Position numbers and translations under genes: made by a program. The notes below the pieces were generated by a model that was given only the letters and a program-made list of their open reading frames with translations, was not told the origin of the DNA and made no database searches. 64,000 bases of DNA from Strongylocentrotus droebachiensis (Eukaryota > Echinodermata > Echinoidea > Camarodonta > Strongylocentrotidae), in contig JAVYIG010001818.1 of the NCBI GenBank assembly GCA_035222895.1, positions 1-64,000 on the forward strand, in the 5' to 3' direction. Below, piece by piece: positions 34,615 through 46,999 of the stretch (the stretch's first letter is position 1; the number at the start of each line of letters is the position of its first letter).

Positions 34615-35893
34615 AGAGATGGTTTATTGATTTCAAACTTGACTGAATTTGGTATCATTGCAATCGAAAAATTACACTGAGTAAAATCATTACACTGAGT
34701 AAAATCATTACATTTGTGTAACTTGTACATTCGAGCGAAATTTATAAAAGTTGATTGAACTTGACGAAAAATCAACCCACTCAACGCCCCCAAAACATCG
34801 TGGGTCAGCTGATTTTTGAAGTGACGACACAATATGAACAGCGGGCCGCTCAGCTGAAATGATTGACGACGGTGCGAGATGCAGTTTGCGTGCTATTCAC
34901 ATGTATTGCATTGACTCTCGAGTACCGTACCCATTTATACCTAACGCTTTTTACCTTCATCAAAATCCCCTGGAAATATGGATATGGACGAAAACATACT
35001 TGAGTATACTCCAGAAGGCTCCTCCATGGCATGGTTTTGGTTCTTAATCTGACGTTAGTCTAGATAAATGGTATATAACTTCCAAAAAGCGAGTGAATAT
35101 ATCGTCGATGTAGCGTTCAAGTTTCCCGTAGCTGGTAGCTGTGCGTGCGTACTCTGTGCATATACTATGTGTGCAATACACTTACCTCTATATGCGTGCA
35201 TCACATCTAGCGCAGCTTGCTAGCCAGCCTAGCCTGTAGCCCGGCGCTCGAGCTAGCCGTGAATCGCGAACCGGACTGATCTGTTTCTCTCGGTTTATCA
35301 GGTCCTACGACTTAATTTATCAAAAATGTAAATTAATCAGCCTAATCACACATTTTTGTTATGAATATCTGGACAATTCTATGTAAATTTGTCGCCTATT
35401 TTACTCCAAAAGAGTCGAGTAGGTCAGCATGCAAAATGTCCTTTGCCTTCCCAAATCAGTGCCCTCAGAATGTGTGATTAGTTTTCCGATTTTTATGCTC
35501 AAATGTGACGGAAAAAAATATCAAAATCAAACAAACATTTGTAGAAAGTATCATTTATTCAGTGTATCTCGTTCAAAATGCCAAAGAGGAAATATCACCA
35601 CTGGCGGTAAATATACAAACAACGTTAACCCATATCTGAAAATTGCATGGGTATCCAACATTGTCCCGAATGTGCGAGGTAGGTTGTTCATATTGTGACG
35701 TCATCATTTCGCATGTAAAATAACGCCGTCAATTCACTTAGTGAGTGGGTTCAGGAAAGGGTAACACAATTGCATTTAATTCATTCCTCACAACAGTGAG
35801 GGCTTCAAAAGTACTTTGCTCATTTTGTTAATGTTCTCAGCAATCTGTAGAGGTGTAATTTGCTAATTTTCCACATTTCAATGAACCATCTCT
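34615..35893. mobile_element. TTAA-flanked TIR element
   Basis: Left TTAA (34611-34614) then AGAGATGGTTTATTGA; right TCAATGAACCATCTCT then TTAA (35894-35897). TTAA target duplications are used by piggyBac and Kolobok transposons. The interior has short frames (62 and 89 codons, plus strand) with no transposase motifs, so it is non-autonomous or decayed. Confidence 0.75.
34676..34713 (+). repeat. 18-bp direct repeat pair
   Basis: ACACTGAGTAAAATCATT occurs twice back to back inside the TTAA element. It is a minor internal duplication. Confidence 0.8.
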
Positions 35894-36368
35894 TTAAGTA
35901 TAGTACATGTACATGTGTACAGCGAACAACTGAAATATTTATGAATACCCTTGCCAAGTTTTGCACTTTTTTAAGTACCGTATGTGAAAAATTCATTTTT
36001 CTTGATTTGTGTCTCATCTAAAAGTATTCAACAAAGACCCTATATATTCAGCTATAGTCCACCTTTCATTCTTGAGTTACAAGAAAATACAAAAACATCA
36101 AATTCACAATGAGTTTGGATAGTTCAGTTGTGAATTGTACTACATACCTAGCAATTGTCATGAGGACAATCATTTCTGTTGACATCCTCTACGATACAAC
36201 TTTTAAAAGATGGTTAGTACGAACAAAGATACCAGAACACTGTATGACTTAAATCTCCACACTAACATGCACCTGGCACAAATGGGGCGTAAAAGTCAAG
36301 ACCTGCTCATTCATATATATATATACCGGTACACATTAACATTTCAATCTTGTCCCCCTATGGAAAGG

Positions 36369-36430
36369 TTAATAATAATATGGATTATATAGCGCCGGTA
36401 TCCGCCAGGCTTTGACGCTCATGGCGCTTT
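36369..36430 (-). mobile_element. SINE 3' end fragment
   Basis: Read on the minus strand it has GCGCTATATAATCC followed by an ATT-rich tail, matching the 3' ends of the SINEs at 61795 and 62735. Only the tail region is present. Confidence 0.5.
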
Positions 36431-37011
36431 ACACATATGACCCAATTGCTTTATATATTTCTATCCCATTAATGTCCCTTATTGCAGTATATCCCCCAAA
36501 CTTGATTACCCCATGCCTTTGCCCAGGTTATATAATTTGTATCATATTGCAAGCATGACATTTCCCAAAATCTTTAAGAATTGATAATCATTTATTATAA
36601 ATATCAAAATTCACATTTTTCATGATTTAACTTAAACAAATTACTCTGTATTAGTGCATCCAAACTCTGTATTAGTGCATCCACACTCTGTATTAGTGCA
36701 TCCACACACGAACATATCACTATCAATATAACTTGAATGCTGGTGTGAGGAATACCGGTAAGATTCTTAGGGGGAAAATTGGAAATTTATATTATCGATA
36801 TAAAGAAAAGAATTAGTGGATAGTGATGCAATGACATCACAGACTCATTAGTGAGCTCCCAATTTGTCTTGTGATTTTCAAACTTTTTCATGTCATTAAA
36901 AATTCATAACTTTCTTAATAGTTATCCAATTTCGTTAATTTTTTTTTGATTGGATTGTCTGATTTTTCTGCTTCTATTGAAAGTACGTCATTTTTTAAGT
37001 AGACTTGCCCT
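36430..37011 (-). repeat. dispersed repeat, copy A (Kolobok-like end)
   Basis: The inverse of this segment matches 39008-39560, with shared blocks AGAAGCAGAAAAATC, AAGAAAGTTATGAATT, AAAAACTTTGAAAA and GGGCAAAGGC. Its right end GACTTGCCCT is followed by TTAG, close to a TTAA target, and the inverse AGGGCAAGTCCACCCC occurs at 38463 after TTAA. So a TTAA-type non-autonomous transposon family is likely. Confidence 0.6.
36648..36712 (+). repeat. three tandem 20-bp units
   Basis: CTCTGTATTAGTGCATCCA occurs three times in tandem inside repeat copy A. Copy B contains a single unit-like stretch in inverse, so this is a local expansion. Confidence 0.85.
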
Positions 37012-37184
37012 TTAGGGGCCTTCATTATTTGTTAATTCCTGCAGTCTTCAGATTTATGTTCCAGAATACAGGTGTATGTAATTTTATTTACAAGGTAGTA
37101 TACCTAGTAGTTTATCAAGTATATGTGTACAGATTGCATTGAAATGTGAAATACACTTTACCTATGATAGGACTATAGATAGGT

Positions 37185-37275
37185 GAGAGCGATTTCATTC
37201 TGGAAAGCTATAAAAAAAAAAGCTTGAGTAGATAATATAACAATGACATGCAGGAAAGTCTCAAGTTTACTTCCC
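37185..37275 (+). repeat. direct repeat shared with 40755-40840
   Basis: TTTCATTCTGGAAAGCT, AACAATGACATGCAGGAAAG and TCTCAAGTTTAC occur in the same order at 40765-40825. The copy here has a short A-rich insertion. It is either a dispersed repeat or a local segmental duplication. Confidence 0.7.
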
Positions 37276-37279
37276 CAAA

Positions 37280-38990
37280 AAGCGCATATTTTCATGACTT
37301 GCATTTCTGTGAAGGCAGCATCAACCTACATGTATACTTTATTATGGCATTTAACAAAAAATTATGCGCTTTTTTGTCAATGATTCAACTACCTACATAC
37401 TGTACACTGTATGAGTCAGCATTTACAAGGATGTGCACCAGCTACCAGTTTTGAACCGACAGGTGACCTTCGTTATTATGCAGGGTCACCTATTGATACC
37501 ATTGTTCAATTGTTGTACCAGTTAGGAATTGGTTTTCAAGTTTTCCCTTTTTCATTTTTTTTTTATTATGACCATCAGGCCTGGTTACCAACACAAAATA
37601 GGTTAGTAGCGCAATAATGTCATAATCAAACAATGAATGGCGATTGTATACATTGCTGCATGTATAAATATTAAAAACATGAAATATAAATACAGTGAAC
37701 ATGGCATGTATAGGCTGCTCTTGTTAAAAATAATAAATTGATATAACTCAATAAATAGGATGACAATATTCATGTCTACACTCTTTAAAAGTCTTTTTCC
37801 AGAAAAAGTCACATGAGACATTAATTTGTGGACTTTGTACATAAACTGAAATGAAACTTACATTACAAGTTGATGTATATAGGCTCCTTGACAATGTGGA
37901 TGATGATCATTAGAGTTGGTTTTTGTAATCAGTGCTAGGCCATTATTACATTGTACTCGTACACAAAATGTTTTACATTTTGACAACATTTATTTAAAGT
38001 CACACCCCGATGACGCATAATTTCTCAGTCTTTAATAACTCTTCTTCCAAGTCAAACTTTCGACTAACATGTACTTACCGTAATAAGAGCGTTTTGATTT
38101 CGAACCACACGCACATGTATCTCAGATATGTACAAACAAGTATGTGTACCCACAAAAAAAATGAATCATCTTAAAGTGACTCAGTTATAGGGCTTTCACA
38201 TATATACTCCGGGCCCGTACGGCGAGTAAAAACAGACATTTGGGGAATTTTTCAGCCGGTGGCCGGCTAGCGTCCGTACAGTTATTAAGGGCGCCATGAT
38301 GCTGAGTTGGTTGCTCCCAATTCTCCCGGACGTTTTCATCTGACCGTTGGGCTGTAGAAGGTCAGTAAAGGGCTCGTGGGGCACCGTACGGGTCCCCTGC
38401 AGGCTCCGGAGGGTGCCTGGACGTTTTTTCTGTCAATTCTCAATGTAAAAATGCAGCTTTAAAGGGCAAGTCCACCCCCAAAATAACTTACTTTTTAAGG
38501 TACTATGTATTATTTGCAGGCCCCAAAAAATGAAAAGGTTAAATTCCAACGGCATTTGAAAGATAATACTAATTTAGAACTTCCCTAAAAAAGGTGGGGC
38601 TGACCTTCTACAGACATTGTCTTCAAGTGGGAAAATAACGACTATTAGTTGTCAAATCGACTTAGGAGCTATAGAGTCAATACGTAATAGTCTAGATTTT
38701 CAGACCATTGTACTGAATGGTCATATGTTTTATGCTGCGCAAAGATTCAATCAGTTTAATTTTGGCCATCACAAGAAGTGGGTTATTGATGTAGACAAAT
38801 GCTCATGTACCCTTTACAGCTTATTTTATGTATATTATTATCAAAGAAGAAAAAAAACAACAGTCAGTCACTCAATAGTGTCTGACAGTGAAGTCTAAGC
38901 AAGTAAACAGGTTTCCTTGCATAATTTGAATATTAGGACACTGCTAACATATAAATTTCACAGACATATATCCTGCAAAGTTCTACAGAA
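37280..38990. other. no gene recognised
   Basis: No exon has family or splice support. A GC-rich unit around 38195-38430 resembles a repeat end (CGGGCCCGTACGG), and a TTAA plus AGGGCAAGTCCACCCC terminus starts at 38459. An everted AGGTGACC/GGTCACCT pair lies at 37461-37492. Confidence 0.45.
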
Positions 38991-39007
38991 TTTGAGGTTG
39001 GCTGCAA

Positions 39008-39680
39008 AAGGGACATAGCATCTTTAATAGAAGCAGAAAAATCAGAAAAATCAATCAAAAAAAGTTTGAGCAAAATTGGATACCAGTAACTAATAAGAAA
39101 GTTATGAATTCTCAATAACATGAAAAACTTTGAAAAACACAAGACAAATCGGCAACTCACTCATAAGTCTGTGACATCATGTCCTCACTTTCTACTAAAT
39201 ATTTTCCTTATATTGATAGTATAAATTACCTCTTTCCCCCCTAAGAACCTTATTTCTTCACGCCAGCATCCAAGTTAGATTGATAGTAATATGTTTTTGT
39301 GCGGATGCATTAATTAGAGTAATTTTTTTCCAGTTAAATCATGAAAAATGTGAATTTTGATAAACTATTTATATAAAAATCAATAATTATTAATATACAA
39401 TATTCAGAAAATAGCATCAATTCTTCAAAGTTATAAAAGATTTTGTGAAATGTCATGCACACAATATGATACAAATCATATAACTGGGCAAAGGCGTGGG
39501 GAAATCAAGTTTTGGGGGATAAAAAGGGAAATAATGGGATTAAACTATATAAAGCAATTGATAAATAGTGAGGACATGACGTCACAAACTGATAATTAAA
39601 TTGGTAATTTGTGTTGTGAATTCCATTGTTCAAAAGTTTTACAAACATGTACATGTACATGTACTGTTTCAAAAAGTCAT
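39008..39680 (+). repeat. dispersed repeat, copy B
   Basis: Inverse of copy A over most of its length. In addition its own right end (39560-39680, with GACATGACGTCACA) resembles the inverse of its left part (39090-39185), so it is itself foldback-like with long imperfect arms. No coding capacity. Confidence 0.6.
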
Positions 39681-39751
39681 AACCTTATTGTTTCCCCTGG
39701 CAGTATGCCGATGGGGTACTTTAAATGGAGCAGTGTTATGCCTCTTCCTCC

Positions 39752-39958
39752 GCGTCCTCATTCATTGTGAGCTCATAGTGGTCAATATGTACATGTAGTT
39801 TTAACTGGTGTGCACAGTGCATACATCAGTATGTGAATAGTCTTTAAAGTAGATAAAAGACAAGCATCATCAGTTCCTCATGCATTGTGAGCTCATAGTG
39901 GTCAATATACTACATTTCAACCAAGTTTTAAGTGGTGTGCACAGTAAATACACCAGTA
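39752..39958 (+). repeat. tandem duplication, about 121-bp period
   Basis: CATTGTGAGCTCATAGTGG and GGTGTGCACAGT blocks occur twice in the same order. (CAT)n follows at 39961-39985. Confidence 0.75.
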
Positions 39959-40754
39959 CGACCATCATCATCATCATCATCATCAAGACGGGGCGTGTAC
40001 TTGAGTTCTGGTAAAAAAAGAAAATGAATTCTTACAGAATCAAACAAAACTTACACTGAATGTTCAAGATTACAAATAAATGTCATGCGCCAAACAATTA
40101 TGGAAGAAAATGTATACTGGCTGAGTAATGGGCATAGAAAGATAAGGAAATCAAGGTATTAAAGCTAGCCCCGACACCATTTGTGTAGTCCCGTATACAT
40201 CTTTCTGTGTACAGTGCTTTTTACTTTACCAAGACTGGGCCAAATTTATTATGATTTTGATGACTCCAGAACTTTTCAGTGCACACCAATACATACATGC
40301 TAGATGATCAACCTTTTCTGATCGATTCCACGTTTCTTTCGCAATGCAATCGCATGACCATAACTGGTCTTTACCTTTAAGACTTGATTTAAACTGCGAC
40401 AACGATCATTGAATATTGTAAAATCACATATGCTTCTACAGTAATATGTTCATTTGAACCAAATTCATGAACTCATACTAAACTTTGTAATACTTTTAAT
40501 ATAGAGAAGAAAAAGGAGAAGAGAAAACAATAGGGAGATAGAGGACACGATATGAAAGGAAAATAATAATCATGAAATGCAGTCATGATACCATTGAAAT
40601 GACAAAAATGTAACAGATGATGAGCTTAAAATGAGAGGTGAATCAATTATATGTTTCTTAAAGGCTATTCTACACTTGGAATTGTGCACTTTTGATACCC
40701 AACATACTTTCAAGTTGAACCTGTATTCTGCAAAACCTGCAATGACTTGGGCCA

Positions 40755-40840
40755 CAAGAGAAAGCAATTTCATTCTGGAAAGCTGTGAAAATAACAATGA
40801 CATGCAGGAAAGTCTCAAGTTTACATCCAAAAATTCTGAG
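40755..40840 (+). repeat. direct repeat shared with 37185-37275
   Basis: Second copy of the TTTCATTCTGGAAAGCT ... CATGCAGGAAAGTCTC block. It lies directly before the second pearl-like fragment. Confidence 0.7.
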
Positions 40841-40875
40841 CTACATGTAGTAAACAAAAAGTTTTTTTGTTTTCA

Positions 40876-41200
40876 TGCCTCTGTTACGAAGTAGCCGGAA
40901 GCATGTTTTCGGGTTGTCCGTCCGTACGTCCCGTTCTTGTGAACCCGTTATCTCAAGAACTGATGGATTCCTGCCCTACTTAGGTTATGTATGTATCTTG
41001 CAGAGCCAATTAATTGATTAGATTAGATCATAGGTCACATGGCTCATTTTGTATGCAAAACTGATCACATTATCATTAGAACAGATGGACAGATTACCAT
41101 GAAACTCAGGACATGAATGCATCTTGCTGAAGCAATGAACTGATTAGATTTTGGGGTCATGAGGTCAAAGATCAAAGGGTCATACATGTATATGAGTGTA
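40876..41200 (+). mobile_element. truncated pearl/HINE-like fragment
   Basis: Starts ATGCCTCTGTTACGAAG and continues with a GTCCGTCCGTACGTCC tract and two partial core units (GATTCCTGCC, GATTAGATTTTGGGGT), parallel to 29910-31200. Similarity ends near 41198 before the terminal hairpin, so the 3' end is missing or replaced. Confidence 0.75.
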
Positions 41201-41289
41201 CGGCACAGTGCTACTGCTAGCTAGGTGAATTTGTATAAATTGAGACTTCCAACAACAACAAATTTGGAACGTAGGTTAAAGGTAAAGAC

Positions 41290-41840
41290 CAGTTTTGGAA
41301 ACGGCCGCCCCCCCCCCCTCTCAAAAAATGAAAAGGAAGCTTTTATTACCAATCATGTGAAAGAATATGTTCTGACTAATAAGTGATGGTACAAATTTTG
41401 CCAGGAAACCGCCTACTAATTGACATAGGTCTATATTTGATAAATTATTATTTCTATCCTGACTGGATAGATATTTACAATGTAGGGTACGCATATGCAT
41501 GTTCCCAGCGACCCCCCCCCCCCCCCCCCCTTTCAGCAAAAGTCCGGTGTGTAAAGTCAATACGGGTCGACCTTTTTCTTTTGTTATACAAACCTTTTTC
41601 AGCACTCCCCCCCCCCCCCCCCTTTCAGCAAAAGTCTGGTGTGTAAAGTCAATACGGCTAGACTTTTTCAGCTTACATCGAAAGGGTGCAGTGCGGCGCG
41701 GTGTGGTGAGTTCAACGCACCCATTCGATAAAAGGCCCCCCGCTTTTCTCGAAAGAGTACGTTGAGAACGGAGGACCGTCTTAACACACCCTTTCGAGGA
41801 AAGAGGGGGGGTCTTTTCTCGAAAGGGTGCGTCGACTAGT
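41290..41840. repeat. poly-C tracts and GAAAGGGTGCG repeats
   Basis: A unit with a C run, TTTCAGCAAAAGTC and GTGTAAAGTCAATACGG is repeated at about 41510-41570 and 41607-41665. After it, TTCTCGAAAGGGTGCG-type words appear in both orientations up to 41835. Proline-rich frames here come from the C runs. Confidence 0.6.
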
Positions 41841-42735
41841 CTTTCACATCAGTCGTTTAAAATGTTTAAGGTATAGAAATGTCGTTTTATAAATTGAAAT
41901 AATAAAAATTGAAACTACTTTTGGCGTAGTCTTGCAGATCAGGCATTTATAAGAATTAAATCAGTAAATAAAAAGAAACAATGAAATAATTAACTTAGAT
42001 ATTTAAAAAAAGTCAAATATAGGTGTTTAGCTAGTCTTGCATATCAGTCATTATTTATTGAAATAAAAAACAATATCCATTTCTTTTTTTGTATGGAATT
42101 CAGTTTTTAAATGTTAACTAGTCTTGCATAACTGTCGTTAAATTACAAATAAAAATTAATTGCCATTTTACTTAATCAGACACACGTTTATGTAAAAAAT
42201 GTAGGGGTGCACATGCTTTTTAATGTGTTTTTGTTTAAAAACATTTTGCCAAAACAAATTATCTTTAATTGTATATACCATCTGAAAAATGTATTCACCG
42301 GCATAATATGCCATCTATAATGGTTGTTATCACATCCACACAAATTTAAATTTAAGGAAAGTCACATTCTTTCACATAACATGCCCTTCTTTAGTTCAAA
42401 ATAAATGTGTCACCTTCATAATCAGTTATTATCCAATTAAGACAACAACAAGACATACCCAATCAACATTCACTCACACAACTTTCACCCAGTTCAACTT
42501 TTCTACAAACCTTGTTATTGATGCTAATTAAAAAGACAAAACATAATAACAAAGTTTGATATACATGTAAAAGTCAACATATTTATTACTTTTCAATAAT
42601 CATTACACTAGCAAACAATAATAGTAGTAACAATGAAGGTATTATGGTGAATTCAACAGAGATGGTTCCTTGCATGGGTCTGTGGCACTCTGTGCTGATC
42701 CTATAAAAACTCCACCCCACCCCTCTATGTCTCTC
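41841..42735. other. no gene recognised
   Basis: AT-rich DNA with a loosely repeated CTAGTCTTGCATATCAGTC-type phrase at about 41930, 42030 and 42118, roughly 95 bp apart. No exon evidence. Confidence 0.5.
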
Positions 42736-43839
42736 AGGCGCGGATCCGAGGGGGGGGGGGGGGTCGAGCAGGCCTTGCCCCCCCCCCCCCCCCGCAAAAA
42801 AAAGAGAGAGAGAAGGAAAAGAAGGGAAAGGGAAAAAGGAGAGAAAGGGAAAGAAAGAAGAAAAGAAAAGGGGGAAGAAGGAGACCGGGGCGAAAGGGTC
42901 TTGCGTCGCAGGCTGTTGCCTCCCGCCCCCCCCCCCCCCTCCCCCTGCTAAAAAAAAGAGAGAAGGAAGGAAAAAGGAAAGAGGAGAGCGAAAAGGGAAC
43001 GAAAAAGATGAAGAAGAAAAGAAAAGGGTGAAAAGAAGGGGAGATCAGTCAATCCCGCCAACAACGTGTGGATCGGGGTGAGGGCCAAAAGGCCCTTGCC
43101 TCCCCTACCCCCAGCAAACCTAAAAGAGAGAGAAGGATGGGAAGGGAAAGAGGAGAGAAAGGGAAAGAAAAAACAAGAGAAAGAAGAAAGGTAGAGGAGA
43201 TCAGTTACGATTTTTCCCGCAAACAAAGTGTAGATCGGGGGGGGGGGGGGGGGGGGCACTGGTGTACTGATAGGGGAGGGGGGGGGGGGACTTGGTATAA
43301 ATAACGTGGTTCTCTTTATTTCCATAACAGTGATTTACAAATAATGATGAAATGACATAATTTCCGAGATTTTTCCTCACTTTTTAGTAAATTATACTTT
43401 TTTATGCGTTTGTTGGAAAATGGAAAATTCCTAAATTTGCAGTCAGGCAAGAAATATGCTTTTTGAGTTGCCTACATGTCAGGGCCCGCGAAATGGCGGG
43501 GATGATCGGATCGGAAGCCTCAAGCTTCCTCCCCCCCTCCCCCCAGATTTTTTTTGTTGAAAAAGTATATTAAAGAGAAATAGAAAGAAAGAATAGTTAA
43601 CTGCCAGTGTCACAAAATAATGAGGTATCAAAATATGCTCTTCTGACGGTAATTTAATGCCTAAACCCCTGAGCCCCAGGGGAGGGGGGCAGTGGGGGTG
43701 GTGGGGCGATCCCCCCAGAACGCCGGCCCAAAAACAAAAAACAAAAAAGAGGAGAAAAAAGGAGGAAGACGTAGGAAGATAAAAAAAGAAGCAGACAAAG
43801 AACATTTTTGAAATTCAGACAAGTATTACGAATCGTTTC

Positions 43840-44750
43840 TCTATAATAATTTCATGAAACCTCAAAGCTTCCGCACTTTGCGAGTCAAGAACGGTACAAT
43901 GATCGTCTTTCTTTAATAATTGACTGAAACATAAAAGCTTTCGCGCGGGAGGGTGGGGGGTGGGGGACTGAATTCAGACAAGAATTAACAGTTGAGAACG
44001 GCACAATGATCGTCTTCTTTCTCTATTAATTTAATTAAATGTCAAAGCTTCAGGGGGGGGGGGGCGAATTTGAAATTATGCGAGCCAAATATTGGTACGT
44101 TCATGTAATGGTGACCAGCAGTGACGTAATGGGGGGGGGGTGGGTGCAGGGAGGGGCGAGTTTTTCCCTCCCTCCTCCGCAAGCGGAAGCTTTGACGTTT
44201 CATTAAAATCTTAGAGAAAGAAGACTATTCGTTGTACCCTTCTCGACTCTTAATCCCTGTCTGTACTCAGTCCCCTCCCCCTCCTGCGCGAAGCGCGGAA
44301 GCCTTGACATTTCATTAAATTATTAGAGAAAAAAGACGATCATTGTACCGTTCCCGACTCTTAATTCTCGTCTGAATTCAGTTCCCCCCTCACGCGTGAA
44401 GCGCAAAAGCTTTTACATTTCATTAAATTATTAGAGAAAGAAGACGATCATTGTACCGATCTCGACTGTTAATTCTTGTCTGAATTCACTTCCCCCCCCC
44501 TCCCGCGCGAAGCATTGAAGCTTTTACGTTTCATTAAATCATGAGAGAAAGAAGACGATTCGTTGTACCGTTCTCGACTCTTAATTCTTGTCGGAACTCA
44601 GATCCCTCCTCCTGCACGGTTGTACCGTTCTCGACTCTTAATCCTAGTCTGAATTCATTTGCCCCCCTCCCCCTGCGCAAAGTGCGTAAGCTTTGAGGTT
44701 TCATTAAATTATTATAGAGAAAGAAGACGATTCGTAATACTTGTCTGAAT
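43840..44750. repeat. 120-bp tandem array that reverses orientation
   Basis: Units carry AAGCTTTGACATTTCATTAA, TTAGAGAAAGAAGACGATC, TTGTACCGTTCTCGACTCTT and GTCTGAATTCA plus a G/C run. About two units read on the minus strand (43840-44062) and four to five on the plus strand (44165-44750), with a short switch region near 44070-44160. Confidence 0.8.
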
Positions 44751-44849
44751 TTCAAAAATGTTCTTTATCTGCTCCTTTCTTTCCCCACGTCCTCTTCCTT
44801 TTTTCTCCTCTCTTTTTTGTTTTTTGGCCGGCGTTCTGGGGGAACCGCC

Positions 44850-45110
44850 CCCACCGAGGGGTTTTAGGCATTTGATTACGGTCAGATGAACATACTTTTA
44901 TACTTTATTTATTTTGTGACAATGGCAGGACAGTAATTGGCGTGGGGTCCAGCGGGCGGAGCCCCCAGAAGCTCAGGGGTTTCAGGCATTAAATTACCGT
45001 CAGATTAGCATCCAGGGGTCCGCCTTAGGGCCCTAGGCGGGGTCTAGGGGGCAGAGCCCCGGAAGCTGAGGGGTTTTAGGCATTTAATCACGGTCAGATG
45101 AGCAAATTTT
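44850..45110 (+). repeat. three repeats of a TTTAGGCATTTAAT-type unit
   Basis: GAGGGGTTTTAGGCATTTGA, AGGGGTTTCAGGCATTAAAT and GAGGGGTTTTAGGCATTTAA recur near 44858, 44975 and 45070, each followed by TACGGTCAGAT-like sequence. The inverse single copy lies near 43650. Confidence 0.7.
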
Positions 45111-45259
45111 GATACCTCATTATTTTGTGACACTGGCAGTTAACTGTTCTTTCTTTATTGCTCTCTTTCTTCCTATTTCTCTTTATGCAACGGTCAACTG
45201 GAGTCTTGAACCTACCCTCTCAAGACTTCACTCTTATTCACTTTTGGTCTTGAACGTCC

Positions 45260-45470
45260 GACACAAAGATTCACCTCTCATTCACCTTGCTTCGTAGCAA
45301 ATAAGGTCAAGATTCACTATTCCAAATTATTTATAAGGTGCAGATTCACCCATCTCCAAGAAAAATAGGGTGCAGATTCACCTCGCCGCTAAAAATATTA
45401 GGTGCAGATTCACCACACGTCTTCACCTGCTTAATTTTTATTAGGTCAAGATTCACCGGCCTTTCACCAG
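45260..45470 (+). repeat. AAGATTCACC short tandem repeat, block 1
   Basis: Six or so units of about 38 bp each containing AAGGTCAAGATTCAC or AGGTGCAGATTCACC. A related set, in the same orientation, occurs at 48160-48290 although the surrounding arms are inverted. Confidence 0.7.
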
Positions 45471-45474
45471 CACC

Positions 45475-46990
45475 GCTATTTATGGTAGATAGAGTGATTA
45501 AGTAAAGGAAACATAGAATAGATCATGAGTACTTGTGGAAACAATATGTTTTCTGAAAATGGTAGCTAGAATTTTAAAAAAAGGTACAATTTCGCCACTA
45601 TTATTATTTTCGGGTCTCCGCATCGGCTACGATGTCTCGCCAATAATTATTATTTTCGGATCTCTGTATCCATGATTTATTCACTTTGTGTTAATTAAAC
45701 GTGTGGCTTAATGATTTACATAATATGTAGCTAAAACTTGTCAAAAGGAGTGTTTTGTTCAACTGCTTGTTTTTGATGATGTTTGAAGGTTTTTGAAGGT
45801 TTGCATGGTGGTATGAATATCGCGGAAGAGGTTTACTATAAGAAGAATATATAAGAAAATGTTGTCACTGACACGCAGCTAGGCTAGGAATTAATTTTTA
45901 TGGGGGCTAATTCATTGTAAGCTGTAACAATAAGTTGTGTTTTTCCTTAGCCATCATAAAAATGCTACTAGTACTAGCAACCAAATTGGGAGGTAATATT
46001 GTGTCATTTTGTCTTTTTTTTCTGTCCCGAATTTGAATTGTTATCATGGACAGTGCGATCCCATTTAAAAAAAAATGTAACTCCGTTTAAAATTGTGTTA
46101 TTTAATTTAGATCTAGACTCTAGACGGTCTATAACTTAACCAATAAATGAATATTTTTACTGTTGTCCCACATAACGATCATTGTTATAAAGAAACATGC
46201 AAAATCATGGTCGTATTTTTGTCTTCGTATGGACTCTAATTCTAATCTATAAAAGGCCAAGCCAAAGCTAGTTTCATTTCGTAGACTGAAATTGATGCCA
46301 TCACTCAGGCGGATACCGATCTAGCTACAGCAGGTACGACCGCCGATCCGCTGCAATCACAAAACTTTTAAAATGTTGATGGAAATTTCTAGTTTTGGAG
46401 TTGGTAGTTGGAACGGAGAGTTCACTCAGACAAATCAATAAATTGATTTATTAGTTCCCAGGGAATATCAATTGATGGCGGGGGCGATTTTTCATAATAT
46501 ATCAATTTTTTTCGCCCTCGTCTTGATATTTACTGTGGCGATTACAGAGGTTTAGGGGGCGAATCGTCCCGTCGCCACCGTGTATTTTTTTCGTTGGCGC
46601 AGGCTATACAAGTAAACAAAATGTGACAGCAGCTGTAAACAAATTTCCCCCACGTCTGCATAGCCGGCTTATATTATTTGATTTACCAAAAATGTTACCA
46701 GTTGACAAAGCAGTCTTCGTTGAGTAAAGACATATTAGAAACTCTTGAATAATTAAAAACTTTATCGGGGTACACTTTTGGTACTCATCAGCAGGGTGGT
46801 ATTCCGCATGTCGCTAAGTTAGCGACATGCGGAATACCGCCCTGCTGACTCCAAATTCAGAAGGTTCAGAAGGCCTATATTTTCGGGTTTTAATATTCGT
46901 GGACACCGGATTTAGCGCAAAATCCGAACTCGAATGTAGCTAGCTTCACGTCACAGTTTATTTAAATCTTGAACCCTCATTTCCCCTGGA
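45475..46990. other. interior of the composite foldback, no gene
   Basis: AT-rich DNA without exon evidence. It contains the 61-bp palindrome at 46788 and AGATCTAGACTCTAGA words near 46110. Confidence 0.45.
46788..46848. repeat. near-perfect 61-bp palindrome
   Basis: CAGCAGGGTGGTATTCCGCA through TGTCGCTAA, then one base, then the inverse; a single mismatch in 30-bp arms. CAGGG/CCCTG sits just inside the ends, as in hAT termini, so it may be a minimal foldback element; alternatively an RNA hairpin. Confidence 0.85.
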
Positions 46991-46999
46991 GTCAAAGAC

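Noticed and set aside
37461-37492. Everted AGGTGACC / GGTCACCT pair as a nuclear-receptor element
   Set aside because: Half-site-like words with a 16-bp gap and no nearby promoter; short enough to be chance.
42670-43325. Proline-, glutamate- or lysine-rich frames around 42.7-43.3 and 48.6-48.9 kb
   Set aside because: Generated by C/G runs and GAAA-type repeats; no domain or conserved start.
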